Assembly (NCBI GenBank): GCA_001414485.1
Contig: LLEY01000215.1
Location: forward strand, 1 to 64,000
Reading direction: 5' to 3'
Origin: Calycina herbarum
Taxonomy: Eukaryota; Ascomycota; Leotiomycetes; Helotiales; Pezizellaceae
Length of the DNA: 64,000 bases
Shown here: positions 11,174 to 23,668 of the stretch, piece after piece
Position numbering within the stretch: the stretch's first letter is position 1
Layout: each line of letters starts with the position of its first letter
Position numbers and translations under genes: made by a program
Notes under the pieces: model-generated
What the model was told of the DNA's origin: nothing
What the model saw: only the letters and a program-made list of their open reading frames with translations
Database searches by the model: none

Positions 11174-13070
11174 TTAGTCGCACTCGTCGGGATTCTCCAA
11201 TCGGGTTCGGTAACTCTCTTCGAAATGGTAGGTAACTTTAGCTGGGGACGATAAAGGAAAGGGAACGTGGGGGGGAATTTCGGGAAGTGGACTTGGTGTG
11301 CGCCAGCGGGACATGACAGCATTTGGAGCCCGTTTGGCAAGTGAGATAAATTGCGAAAAGAGCCGTTGTTCCGGTACTGTTTGAGGATTTCCTGATGCTT
11401 CATTAACTTTGACGGAATTGGCATGAGGATTGAGTCTTTGCTTTCCAATATTCGGGACAAATAGACCTCCAGTCGCCGCAGGTTGCTGGATTCCACCACC
11501 GGATAGGCCGTCTGGAGTCGGAGTAGTAGTGTTAACAGCAGCGAAAAGGCCATCGGTTGGCTTTGCTTGCATTTGATTGAAGAGGCCAGCACCACCCACG
11601 AAGTCACCAAAGCCGGCACCTGCTTGAGGCTGTTGCTGTTGCTGTGGTTGGCCAAAGAGACTGCCTGGGTTTTGTGCTTGCGCGGTATTATTGGCACCAA
11701 ATAAACTTCCTGTTGATCCAAAGCGCGTGTCTTTACCAAAACCAAAACCAGATGTTGCAGCTGCGGATTCTCCATCTTCTAAAGGTATAAAGTCTTGGTC
11801 TCCTGAGAACGGGTCTTTGCCGGATGAATACTGAGGTTGGATGGGGGATTGTACATTTATATCGGGATGGGGAGCAGACGCCTGGATTGGGGATGGGAGC
11901 TGCTGTTCTGGGAGACCATACGCTTGAACGAGATCTTGCTCCACCTTCTGTGGCTGGGAGGCTTTAACGGTCTTCGATCGTGCCTTGTCCACATTCTTCT
12001 TGGGATCTGTGGTAAGGTCAACTGGGTTGTTCTTGCTCTCGCCAATCGGCCCCAAGTCAATCATACTATCACCAGTAAGATCGATTAGATGGCTCACGGA
12101 GCTTCTTGCTTTCCTGAGAAAATCTCGAAAGATGGGATATGGCGCCAATCGATCTCTAACCCTGATTCGTGAACGAGCATTTGAAGCAGGGCGGCTTTCT
12201 GGTGACCGACTTCTCATATATGGACCAGGATCGTGAAGCGACGGCAAACTGTTGTTTTTCTGGCGACGCGACTTCTTTCCCACAGGAGCTGGATCTGCCG
12301 GGGCCATTTGGGGAATTGGAGCCATTGCCATTGCCATTGCCATTTCCCTTGGCGCTCTTGGAACTTCTGGCGGTGGACCACGATAGGCGGTATCATACAT
12401 CGACCCAGGCGGGCATCCAGGGTAATCGAAATCCACAAATGCCTCGAGAGGCTTTTGCGTGATTCTCTGGAGATTTTCGAGGTCACCGCTGTAAATTGCC
12501 AGCTCAATGCACCGCAGCTTGTTCCTTCTCGGGAAATCCTTGAAGCCATGGGCAAGCTCAACGGCATCGATCATCATTTTTTTCATGCATTCGATACTGG
12601 TGACTTTTCGGTGCACAGAGGCATGTCGCAAATGGGACAATCGACCGAATAGTTCACTGACGCGGGTGCGGTGGAATTGTGTGGCCGTAGGCGGAATACT
12701 CGTATTGAACGAAGCACACAACACGCTCCACCATGTATTTAGCTCTCCGGCCTCAGGAGTGTCCCAGCCTCTTTGTTGTAGCAGGCCCGGGCACCAATGT
12801 CGCACAAAATAGAATATGGCCTCCTCTAGGATCTTTTGGACGGCGGTCAAAAGGGTATGCTGTATCCTGTAAGGCCATGCGACCTGCGAGAGACGGGCAC
12901 ATTCGCGAGAATAAGGACCATGATCTTTTCTGATGGCTGCGAGAATGGTTAACTTGGGTCCCTAGGGCTCTGGGAGACACATGCAGCAATTGCAGCATCT
13001 GCAGCATCTGCAGCATATTCTTGCGAGGCTCGAAGGAGAGGTGACTGAGAAGGTCTTACTTACGCGGCAT
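11174..13070 (-). CDS. Unknown protein with SUMO-interaction-like and FG-like motifs (589 aa, 7-nt first exon)
   Basis: Coding exons are complement(13064-13070) and complement(11174-12936). Exon 1 is only ATGCCGC, followed by GTAAGT; the 127-bp intron ends TTCTCGCAG before CCATCAG, giving MPPIRKDHGPYSRECARLSQ... and a continuous 1770-nt frame. The N-terminal third (residues 1-190) is helical and globular-looking. Then come basic linkers (KKSRRQKNN), an acidic/hydrophobic stretch HLIDLTGDSMIDL that looks like a SUMO-interaction motif, and a Gln/Gly-rich region with FG-type repeats (GSLFG twice, GFGFG, GLF). FG repeats suggest nucleoporin-like or nuclear-transport association, but this is inference only. 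I do not recognise the family. Without the tiny exon the frame has no good ATG. Confidence 0.8.
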
Positions 13071-16000
13071 CTTGTAGGTTGGGCTGCGTTCCAAATTGGC
13101 GGAAAAGCCTTGGGGGTTGTCGTCGATCTCTGTCGAGGTTGAGGTTATCCCCAATCTGAATCTGGGAGAGACAGCTGGGGAGAGACAGAGACTGGAAGTC
13201 TGACGTTGATGGCTCCTACCTCAGTCTATCTCCAAGAGGGGTTGTAAAGGTAGGTAGGTAGTCGCAATGCAATGCCAACTTCCACCAGAGTCCAAAGCTC
13301 TTCGGTGGTGGTTGGCCTGGTTTGGTCTGGTCTGACTTGGAGGTGTAGATGTGTAGATGTGTATATGTCGATAGAGATGCTTCCTTCCCAAGTTGAGTGG
13401 TGGTGCAGATATTATTCTGCCGCCAGTGGAAAATTAAGTTTCAAGGCACGGGAAGCCACTCGGGTCGCGACTTCCCCAACGAAACCATTCACTCCAGCTA
13501 CCGCAAGAGAAAGAAAGGATCGAAGATATCAAAACACGACAACTTTTCGCAAATGTCGCAGAGGGCGATACCTCACCCCCGAGGAGTTGGAGCTGGTACT
13601 CCACCAAGTTCATTCCATTCTCTTGATTTCTCAAAAGAGGTTGTGAATTACAATTGTTTGAACGAACGTCTTTTAGGCCATTTCTCTTCAAGAGCTCGCC
13701 GCGGCTGATCAAAATGCTGCTGTCGAGTTCTCTCAAAAAGAGTCTCGAAAGACGCAACATTGCGACGGACAGAGAGGAATGTTTGCAAGCAAGAATAGGA
13801 AGCATACCCTTTCCTCGATACGCACGCTGCTTGAGATCCTCACAAGAATTCTAGCAAAATGAGGCTATCCCAGACAATGACAATAGGCAACCTCCTAGCT
13901 TTACTTCAACAGTGTGCTTGTGTCTGGGAGAGTGGGAGCAGATTTACCCATCTTTAGCATCGACCCAAAAAGGAAGGCAATCCTCGGTCGCCACTACAGA
14001 TGGGAAACAACTCCTGTATTTGAAAAATGGGGACTCTATCTTGTGTTCCCTCTCTTCGACAACATTCTTCTACTTCGAAAGTTTTACTGACACCAAGCAT
14101 TTAGGAGAACTCGGTAAACCCGTGCGCTGTGTCCGATCTCGCAAACCCAGCTCGAATGATGCCAACTTCCTAATTAAGGAACACAGCCTCCCGAAACAGA
14201 AGCGAACCGGGTTTGTTCGAGACAATCAACCATCCTGGCGAAGATAATGGACTTCTCGACATAATCAAAGTTCCACCGCACGAGAAGAAAATCCTTCTGC
14301 GGTGTAAGCTGAAGAATTTCAAGTGATTGCGAGAAGAACATCGCCTCTTCCTCCTTCCTGCCCAAAAGGGCACCACGCTGGAGGAAGCAAAACAATCTTC
14401 TGGTGTACAACGAAAGACTTCAATCCTAGAATCTGATTGCCAATCTGATTGCCAATCTGCAAGCTCGAATTTCCAATCAAAAAATCGCCCAATCGCCGTC
14501 CACATATTGCCAAACCTTAGTACTCTTATCTCGCACAAGTGGAAGGCAGATTTGAAATGGTATCTTGGCTCTCTGCCGGCTACTGCTCTGGGCTGACTTT
14601 ACGATGACGACTTACAACATGCTGAAGCGAAGAATATTGATGGTGTTGAGAGGCAGAAAATCGTATAGAATTTTGGTGGTAGATCCGAGACATTATGGAT
14701 GAAGATAAGAAGAAAGCATGGGTTTACCTTACGAGCGGAGCTTTTTCGGGTTGCATAACGATGGAACATGTCTCTGCAGTTGAGATTCTGCAAGCAGACT
14801 GGCGGCCGCAACTTTCCACAAGACGATGAAAGGCACAGCCTTATTTCGAAATGGCGAGAGAGAAAGGGGGCTGGACTGTGGATCCAAGTGGTGCATATGT
14901 TGCATATGTGGTCAGGGAGGCCTGGAATATGCTCGCAAACTCCATACTCCAGTAATAAGGTTTCGGGGAATTCTCCATATCCTCGAAAGGATGCCTCGGA
15001 ATGATCTTTCGTCGAGTTGGAAGAGATTAGAACACCCCAGTTATTTGGAATGCAATCTGGTGGGTAATGTCAGAACCTTCAGGCTCAAAGAATTTTGCCA
15101 AGCCGAGGAGAGCCCCAAATCAGAAGTAGATCTCTGACTGTTCCGTGTACTTTTCCAGGGACTCGATAGACGTGGGGGAGTGGGGGAGCAATTGCATTTC
15201 ACCAATGACAGAACAGCATCACCGACCGAGTTAAAAGGTCGACAGGTCTTGGAAGCTAATCGTACAGTAAGTATCGAGAAACACGTCCTTGGGAGAGGGA
15301 TAACGATCCACACAAGTCTGCAAGACGTCCACCTACATACAAGGCCTCGGCATGAACGCTTCGAGTTTTGTGCTATACGGACATGGTTTATGTCGGGTTG
15401 TTTTTCGATATGGCAGGAGGATGGACTCCGGGTGGGGAGGCGGGGGGGGAATGGCCGAGACCGACGTGCCGTAACGGTTACCAGTTCGCAGGATTCCCTT
15501 TGCAGCCAAGGTTTGATCCATGCCTATGATGAGGAAAAGGGAAAGAGAAGATGGGAGACGAAAGAAGAGGGGAGGTTATGTTAACGTTTCGGTGGCACGA
15601 ACTAGCCGTTATCTGGCCTTCCCCTGTTTTTCATCGGGGAGATTTTGCACTGCATTTGGTGGGGGAATGCCGCCGATCCAAGATTTCCGCCCAGGACCCC
15701 AGCGTAATTCCGCCCCTTTTCTCTTTCGTTTTCCCACTCACAAAGCTTGTATTGACTGATCCACAGGATGTCCACAGGCATGCCTCTGGTGATAGGCAGG
15801 CTGGAGATGCATCGAAGCCACAGTCTTCCAGGCTTCTTGAAGGTCCTTGGCGATAGCATCACCACCAATTACAGGACTGGTGGTACCTCTGTGGAGATCG
15901 GCTCCCACTACAAGCTCACTAAGCTAGCCTAAAGTAGATGATTCTGGGGCTAAACTAATCCAGATGAGAACATTCTTCCAACCGTCATCGCGGACTGAAA

Positions 16001-17340
16001 CCTCTTCGTGTCGCTCCCTACCCGGCACATCACCAGCATCGGAATCGAAGATCCTGCCCTCAGATCATATTCTCTCCTTCCAACGTTGGCGAACTGCTGC
16101 AGCGAAATCTGAAGAATTGCGGCGATATCATCGCCTTCAACGTCTCCTCATCCCGCAGGAGCTCACCGTCCCGCCGATGGAGCCTGTCCTGCTACCATCC
16201 CCTCCGCCTCTTCCTTTACCCAACTTTGGTCCTGCTGGGCCCGGTGTTTACTCCATACGGCAGCCTTGCGCCATTACTCTTCTTCCACACGCTAACCTGG
16301 GAAGAAAAAAGTATTTTGTTGGGCCGCTGTAAGAATCTTCGAATCTTCGAATCTTCCTCCGTTATGCCCAAATGGCCTAGCTCCGTGCTGTCAGGCTTAG
16401 ATTACCAGTAAATGGCAAACATGCGCTGGTCAAAGATATATTGCCTGATAGTATTTGGAATGTGGCATGTGCTACCATTTCACATTTCCCCAGACTTCGC
16501 CATGTTCTTTTGATTGTTGCGCATCACATGTCATGTACTGCAATTTGTTGCAATATGGGAGTTTGCGGTGTTGCACTGGCAAGCGCTGGCAGTTGGAAGC
16601 ATCATGCGGGGCTTTCTACAATTGAAAAGCCGGGGCGGGAGTCCGTTTTCAAGGCCTAAACGACATTGGTCCGATCAAGCAATGATGTGCTTGTGACAAG
16701 GGATATACAGTACCCTTCTTCAGTGGAACGCCAAAAAAGGCAGATTACTAGTGCTGGTTTTACCGACGAAGAAAGGCACGTCACAAGGGTCAACTGTTGG
16801 CTCCGGGGCGTCTGTTTTTTTGACAAGGTCGGTTTAGCCAGCTGCCGAGGGAGGACATGAACTGGCCCATAAATCGGAGGTACCTCTTACCTATAGACCT
16901 ATCATGTACTTTTCCCTGTCCAGAAACCCTCGAGGCTTCAACATTACTGAGTCTTTGTAAGTGTCTTGTCATCCCAAACTGTTATCAAAACCAGACGGAC
17001 TTCTTTATCCAAATTAGTCACTGCACCCAACCTACCTAGTATGGTGGACTTCGGGGGCAAGACTATCGCTTAGCCCCCCGTGACATGGTATAGTGCAAGA
17101 TTTTGATAAGAGAAAACTTGGCGTACCCTGTACATTCTACTCTTTTGTATTTGAATATCTTCACCTCGTAGAATATCATATCGTTGCATTATCCATACAA
17201 CCGACAAGGGTGTGGTTGTGGAGTGATGTGCACTGGGAATCCCCATGGGCTTGACCAAACCCACTGATCTGGACTTATATATTCCCCTCACTTACCCAGT
17301 TTCCTCTCGTTTCTAGACCAGAACTCTCAACTCTTTCAAA
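13071..17340. other. 4.2 kb region without a recognisable gene
   Basis: Composition is normal, but the many short frames on both strands (for example 13272-13646, 14170-14538, 15180-15584, 15964-16332) lack known motifs and credible splice joins. Small local duplications occur (gattgccaatct twice near 14435-14460; gaatcttc three times near 16337-16358). The first 150 bp are the promoter of the SIM/FG gene. The final 300 bp before 17341 hold a TATATA element (17276) and one GATAAG site (17104), upstream of the ferric-reductase gene. Confidence 0.4.
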
Positions 17341-19326
17341 ATGGCTTCTTCTACTCCAGTTGTTACAGGCAAAAATGCCACCGCCAATGCTGCTGCCGCT
17401 GCCGCTGCCGCGGCCAAGAAGCAACAGTTAGCAAGAGCCATTGCGCAGATGAACAATCTGAACGCCGCCAAATATTTCACGGCTGCTATGGCGGGTTTCA
17501 TCTTGCTGTTCTCGATTTTCCACTGGAGCCGTCTCCTGTACAGCAGATATGCTTCCAAGTCTGTCAAGGAATCTAGCATCATGAATGGTCAAGTTTTTTT
17601 AACCAGGTAAGTCGACAGCCTCCCTTTTCTAATCTACTTCGACTTCTTACATGTTCCTCTAGGTTGGCACGACAAATCCTCAACCACCCGGCTCCTGGTT
17701 TCAGTTCTGTTGGTCACCTCGTTGTCGTTTTGATCTATCTTGGGATCAATATTGCTTTGGCAGTAATTCGCGTAGACTTCAAGACAATGATTGGCCCTGC
17801 GAAGAGATGTGGCTGGTAAGTCATTACATGAACCTGCTGACTTTATAGTTCATATGCTTACTTATTATAGGATCGCATTTTGCAATATCGCATTCCTAAC
17901 ATTCTTGGCATTGAAGAACACACCACTCGCGTACCTGACAGCTTACTCCTACGAAAGTCTCAACCCTCTCCACCAAATCGCTGGCTACACCACTATAATC
18001 TCCGCACTTCTCCACGTCACACTTGAATCTACATACTTCAAGAGAGCCAACAGTCTCCATGAATTGGTCGAGCTTGAGCAGATTTTCGGCATAGTCGCCG
18101 TCAGCGCCATGGTCACCATTTTTATTACTGCAATGGCTATGAAGAAGTTGAGATACGAAGCCTTCTACATCATTCATGTCACCATGTATATGCTCATCAT
18201 CGTCATGCTCACAATGCATCGACCGGAATTCGACAAGAAAGAAATCATTATCGTCCTTGTTGCAGCTTCGATGTGGGGTTCGGATCGTATCCTCCGAGGC
18301 CTCAGAATACTTTGGTACAGCCGGAACAACGAAGCCACCGTCCACCCCTTACCCCACGGAGGCACTCGAATAGTCCTGCGACGCTCGCCATCACGCGCCA
18401 TCCCTGGGACGCATTGTTTCTTGTGGGTGCCCAAGATTCGCCATTTCGAGACGCATCCTTTCACGATCGTTAGCACGAGTCCGAATCTTGAGCTTGTTAT
18501 TTCTGCTTATGATGGCTTTACAAGCGACCTTCATGATTACGCGGTGAAAAATCCGGGCGCTGCACTACATGCTTCTATTGATGGACCGTATGGTGCACTC
18601 CCAGACTTCTCGAAGTCGGCTGATAAACTTGTTCTTATTGCCGGTGGGAGTGGGGCTTCTTTTACTTTTGGTGTGGCGTTGGATACGATTAAGAGACTTG
18701 CTGTGGAGAGTACGATGAAGATTGATTTCATCTGGACGGTTCGTGAAGAAGGTAAGTACTCTAACATATTCATACATGTAGCGTCGGGTATTAACTATGA
18801 CATAGAAGCAATTACTTGGTTCGCGAAAGAACTCGATGAACTCAGACTCTCTCCCCGAGTAAACCTCCTTCTTCACACCACTCGACCATCATCGGGAAAT
18901 ACAAGTGGCACGCAAACCCCCCTATCTCCCCAAGTCGACGAAGAGAAATCCATCGTCTTCTCACCATCAATCAGCAACCCCTCCGTAACCAGTCCATCGA
19001 TGAGCAGCCCTTCCCTAAACTCAAGCACCAAAACCCCATTCAAGACTGGAGATATCGAGAAGCAAGATGCAGAGCTGGCGCTTGGAATCCCTCGTCATCA
19101 CCATACACACCCTTGGGATTCATCGGTCCTTGATGTTGTTCATGGACGACCGGATATTGCTGCGCTTATTAAGGATATCGTTTCTAAGACGGACAAGAGT
19201 CAAAGAATTGCGATCGCTGGATGTGGACCTGATAACATGATGAATGTGCTGAGGAAGTCGGCTACTGAGGCTATTAGTGTTTCTGGGCCAAGTATTGAAT
19301 TTCATTCTGAGTCTTTTGGTTGGTAA
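17341..19326 (+). CDS. Ferric-reductase-like flavocytochrome (FRE family), 606 aa
   Basis: Exons 17341-17606, 17663-17815, 17871-18751 and 18806-19326. The last intron (18752-18805, GTAAGT...ATAG) is 54 bp and stop-free; removing it restores the family-like VREE-EAITWF. The spliced frame is 1821 nt. An Ala-rich N-terminus precedes six or seven membrane helices. Two haem-ligating His pairs are visible: LHQIAGYTTIISALLH and IIHVTMYMLIIVMLTMH, each pair 13 residues apart. The FAD motif is HPFTIVS, the NADPH site AGGSGASFTFG, and the C-terminal CGP motif AGCGPDNMM. Such enzymes reduce extracellular Fe3+ or Cu2+ with cytosolic NADPH ahead of high-affinity uptake, at the plasma membrane. A Ser/Thr-rich insert lies between the NADPH-site blocks. 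A GATAAG site upstream could bind a GATA-type iron regulator (inference). No ferroxidase or permease gene lies nearby. Confidence 0.93.
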
Positions 19327-20245
19327 ATATAATTGTCAGTTTGTCACGTCATGTAATTATTCTCTTTTGTTTTTAGCGCTGGGTGGGTTGTGATAAGGTC
19401 GGTTAGATGGGGTCGTTGTATGGTCTAGGCTTGGATCAGGATGGCGTAAAGGAAGGGTGCGAGCTTCATTGGGATGATGACTTGCTTGTATGGAACTGCT
19501 TTTTTGGTTTGGGTATATAGGTTGTTCCTCAGGAAATCTTTCGTCGCTACAATTTTCATGATGAAATATACTTACAGCACCGTTATTTCATGCCTCTAAA
19601 AATCTCCATCGTGAGTCCTGACGAAATGTCTTCTGGGTAATGATCACTACAAAGTGTTCAGGAGTCGTATGATGGCATTCATTTCGCCCGACGCCATACA
19701 CGCCAGAGAATTACGCCGCCAGCTGAAAATTTAGTCTGAATGGTTCGCTGAGAAGTATCTCTCAAGTAATCTCTAGCGTTGACGAGCACACCATGAATCA
19801 TTGGCATCCAGTCAGTGCTATTAAGCCTAGTCGCCCTTTAAGTCCCCACAAACCCACAATTCCAAAATTCAATCCATAGATACAAATAAGCCAAGCGGTT
19901 ATCACGCCTGGTCAAGTCAGTTAATAGGTAAAACTATTAACTGTTGCCAGCGAAAAAAAGCCCGTTGCCTACGAAGGCCCGCTTTCTCCAAAAAGCCTAT
20001 CGGAATAGGGACTGTCCAGTTATCGGGCGGTCGGAGTTTTGCTGTTCTTTTTCGTTGTTGTTTTTTTTTTGTGATTTTATTTAAGACTGCTTCGTTCTAG
20101 ACACCCTCGAAATCGTTCCTTGTTGGCCTCATCCCGCCTAACCTTGGGAGGCAGGAGGTTGCTCCTTCCCTCTCATCTCGACCCACCAGTGACCCCGCAG
20201 AGAGGGAAGGTACGACTCTGTCTACCTCCAGAGTATAACCCCCTC
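19327..20245. other. Intergenic, 3' flank of the ferric-reductase gene
   Basis: No gene is recognised. A T-rich 3' UTR follows the stop. Short hairpins are present near 19935-20010. Confidence 0.35.
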
Positions 20246-20531
20246 TGGTATGCATTATTCACCAATTGCGGAATTGACCAATCACATTGCCTTTTTATAG
20301 TATTGAGTAGTCAATCTAGTAAATTTAACTATTAAATCATATTGTTGAGAGTATTAGACTAATTAAATTGAATAATTCAAGTCCCGAAGAATTTAAGAGT
20401 ACAGAGTATTCAATACCCATCCAAGTAACTTTAATATGTAGAACAACAAACTTTGGAGATTGATTATAGCGAATGTAGAGTATATCTAGATAGAATTGGT
20501 CAATTATATAATTGGTGAGTAAAGCATACCA
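20246..20531. repeat. Inverted-repeat element with AT-rich interior (about 286 bp)
   Basis: TGGTATGCATTATTCACCAATT at 20246 is mirrored by the complement of the right end (AATTGGTGAGTAAAGCATACCA, to 20531). The arms extend inward over a second block, AATTGACCAAT (20272-20282 and 20495-20505). The arms are about 37 bp with several mismatches. The interior is AT-rich and RIP-like. It looks like a decayed non-autonomous DNA transposon; no target duplication is obvious. Confidence 0.55.
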
Positions 20532-22438
20532 CCTCGCCCTCCTCCCATATACACAATTTCTCAGCGTCGAAAACATATCGTGGGGGGTTGAGCCACCAGT
20601 CCCTCACAGGAAGCTTGGCGTAAGAAGTTTACCACCGTCTTATCTCACCCCCCTTGCAGTCACAAGGGGAAACCGGTTGTGTGACACAACCTTCATGTAT
20701 GTTTACGATGGGAATGCATTTACCGAAATTCTTGTAGGTGGTAAATCTTTGGGAGGTTGTGTTACGAGATTACTGTACGACTTCCTTATGCGCGATTCGG
20801 AATTTCTGTGAAAGGGGGAAGGGGGGTTTACCACTTCTGAAGATGGTTTTCGGTGGGTTTCAAGGTGGGACGGGACGGGATGATTGATTACGTGCAGGAC
20901 TTGCAGCGGAATCTGGGGTTTTCGTGGGGGGGGGATGAAGATCAAGATTGGAGTTGGTAGTTGGTATATTGATGGGCTCGATGACGTGGGGGGTTTTAGG
21001 GAGTCCGGTTTGTGGTGTGGAATTACGACGTTGGAGGTGGGTATCGGTTGTGTTACCTCCCCGGGATTTTTTGTGCGTGCCGAAATCAAGCATGAATTCT
21101 TGAATTTTTAACGAGGGTTTGAAATTAGGTTGCGGACCGAAGGATGCACAGCATTTGAAATTCTTTTGGATTCTTTGGTGAGAGTTGGGTTACGATGAGA
21201 GTTGAGTGGTCAGAGTGGCAATTCTGGTGAAGCAGCTGGAACATGGAGTGGAAAACCATTTCGTTTACTTTTTATTTGAGTAGCAGTGATGACTTATTTG
21301 ATTAAAATGGTTGAAAAGCGGTAGGTTGTGACTAATAACCTGTCTCTTTTTGGTGTCACTTGGACTGTAAATTGATTACATCTCTGGAAATGGTAGGTCA
21401 TGGACGTATTGGTTCAGTCAATACCCTTTCTTGTATCATCATTGGTTCTTCCAATTGATTACATCGCTGGAAGAGGTAAGTGACCGACAGGTTGAATTAG
21501 CGAGTAATTTGTTTTAGTATCGAAGTTGAAAGATTAAACTAGATTAAATCGTGAGTGGTGACACACCAGGATGGAGGGGTCTTAGATTCTGTGTTGGCTT
21601 CTAGTGTATCACAACATATCAAATAATGGCAGAATCCAGTGTCCAGGTGCGCGGGTATTCTCTTTGAGTTGTGGGTGTTGGGGTTAAAAGACTTCGAAAG
21701 TCTAGGAGCAATCAAATGGGAAGTTTCCTGTAAAAAACAATAATTTTGTTCGGAACGCGCCTTCTACTCCGTAGAGATGTTGCACGACGGAATTGTTGTG
21801 GCATAATTCGCTTAATTTCTCGGGGTTGTTTATCCAGACTCCAGACTCTAGACCTCGCGGTTGGCCTCCTTGAAAGTTTGGTAAGTAATGGTGTAAGTTC
21901 TCGTTCTCTCGGCCAATATAACCAAGGTATGGTTCGTACCTGCCTACCTAGCTCGTTGTTCCAACTTTCCAGGGCAATGCCAAATGATTTCCCTAGAAAC
22001 TTGAAACAATTTAAAATATTACCCAGTTGTTTTAGAATAACCAAGTTTCATTGTTCCAAAGTTCTTAGGGTAATATTACGCTTTTTACGGCCGCTTTTTC
22101 TGTCCATTGGCAGGGCAAGTAGTGATTCACGGCTGAAAGCGGAAGTTTTGGGTATTTTCCGTGGCGGTTCACATTCACAGTTCACACAGTTTTCGTTCCG
22201 AAAACAGAGTAAGTTTGGTCTGGTGCTACACACAGGTGCGTCCAATTTATTCGAAGGCGCTAAGAATTTCGAAACTTGAGCAGCTTTTCCGCCATCTGGT
22301 AAATACCCATGCTCGCATCAACCAAACAAAGGACAGTCCCAGGCAACAAAGTACAAGCCCTTTTACTTAAGCCTAATACCCCTCACTTCAGCACGGCAAT
22401 ACAGAAACCTTTCCCCAACAACCCCAGAATATGATGCC
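20532..22438. other. Intergenic, no recognised gene
   Basis: Frames at 20703-21089, 21746-22279 and elsewhere show no family motifs. A phrase containing attgattacatc(t/g)ctgga recurs near 21372 and 21457, a weak dispersed duplication. Confidence 0.35.
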
Positions 22439-23104
22439 TCACAAAGCTTGTTGTTCTTGGCCTTGTACCTCGCTTCCTAATTGTCTTTGTTCTCTGCGCT
22501 CAGCCTCCCGTCGAGCATCCATATTCTCCAAACATTGTTCGCCGAAGGTTTTGACATTGCGTGTAGTATCGGGCCCATGATCCTTCGGTTGTTGATCAAA
22601 GTTCCTGAAAGATCGCATGTTGTTTTAAACGTCCTCCTCCAATTGTTCATCGAAGGCTCTGAAAGCTTGCATGTAATTGAAATCCTGCTCCTCCGGTCGT
22701 CCCAAAACCCTTTCCCTACTTTGCTTGTCGTTCTCTCGTTGAATTTCCTGCTGATGGTATCTTTTCTTGACTTTGAACACTTCTTTGTATGTTTTCAAAT
22801 GTTTTGTCGTCCTTTTCGCCTTCCGCTCCAGTTCGCGAAATATCTTCTGTTCTTCGGCAGACAGGTCGGTAAGTGGTACCTTGCCCTGCTGTTTTATGAA
22901 TCTTTTGATAGCAGACTTGTTGACTTCTTTCTGCAGTTGCAAGACCCCCTTCTTCGGTCTCAATTGCTCGAATGTGTGCTCGTAGAGGTAATCCGCAAGA
23001 TCGCCCGGCGCCATATCTTCCTCTGCCCGTAGTGCTTGTTTAATAGTTGGCTGGGAAGCCATCGTCGGAACTCGATTTGCCGGTGGTGATGGAGGTTGAT
23101 CCAT
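22439..23104 (-). pseudogene. Unknown basic/helical protein gene with a single in-frame stop
   Basis: ATG at 23104-23102 opens a frame that would run to TGA at 22441-22439 (221 codons) but for TAA at 22627-22625. Protein character is the same on both sides: before it, ...FNYMQAFRAFDEQLEEDV; after it, NNMRSFRNFDQQPKDHGPD. The MQAFRAFDEQ / MRSFRNFDQQ similarity hints at an internal repeat interrupted by the stop. A CAA-to-TAA change explains it, matching RIP. The sequence is rich in Lys/Glu/Gln, has predicted helices (LQLQKEVNKSAIKRFIKQQ, RELERKAKRTTKH) and no known domain. It lies about 100 bp from the AT-rich border of the central repeat, so mutation spilling out of that repeat is a reasonable cause. 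A functional 159-aa product is possible. Confidence 0.6.
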
Positions 23105-23668
23105 CTTGATGGGTGTCGAATTTCGGCCAACAGCTTGGTGGTGTTGCGAATGAGGGCGAGTCTCGTGGACTACGTCTCGAGGCTGCAGCCTTGTCGAGTT
23201 GTTAAGTGAATTAAGCGAGATCTAGTATACTTCATTCACTATAGAATTGACTAATCATATGATTAACTATCTTTCTACTTAGGGAGTTTAGTAATTTAAG
23301 CTGTCAGATTAGCTTGTTCGAGAAAGGTTAAGTAATTAAGCTAATTAAATAAAGTTCTTAAATTTCTAAAAAGAATATCTAGAGAATATTTATTTAATAT
23401 AATTATATAAGAAAATCCGAGATAATAGAATAGTATAATAGATTTTAAGAGTAAGTCGTCGATTTATAATAAAATCAAGTATATATATATATAAATAGAA
23501 TTAATAAATAAGATATACTAGATAGTAGTTATAAGAGTTGTTTTAATACTATAATATAATTTAAAATAGTTAAAATATATTATTTTAAATAACTAGAGTA
23601 AATATTCTAAATTATCTTATTAATTTAAGTTAATAATATTAAATTACTTTATAAAGTTAGAATAATAA
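23105..23668. other. AT-rich DNA flanking the chromovirus on the left
   Basis: From about 23220 the sequence is AT-rich and TpA-rich with no frames. It resembles 35562-35700 on the other side, so the retrotransposon appears to have entered DNA that was itself already, or later became, RIP-mutated. Confidence 0.5.

Noticed and set aside
14170..14538. 122-codon minus-strand frame with WQSDWQSD
   Set aside because: Contains a local duplication (gattgccaatct) but no domain, weak codon character and no splice support.
15180..15584. 134-codon plus-strand frame
   Set aside because: Composition is not protein-like and no motif was recognised.
18752..18805. Reading the ferric-reductase gene straight through without a fourth exon
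   Set aside because: The 54-bp segment has perfect GTAAGT and ATAG borders and interrupts the expected VREE-EAITWF. It is an intron whose length is a multiple of three.
20703..21089. Proline-rich minus-strand frame (PPTSSSPSIYQLPTPILIFI)
   Set aside because: Arises from a GT/GGG-rich plus strand; no splice partners, overlapped by other random frames.
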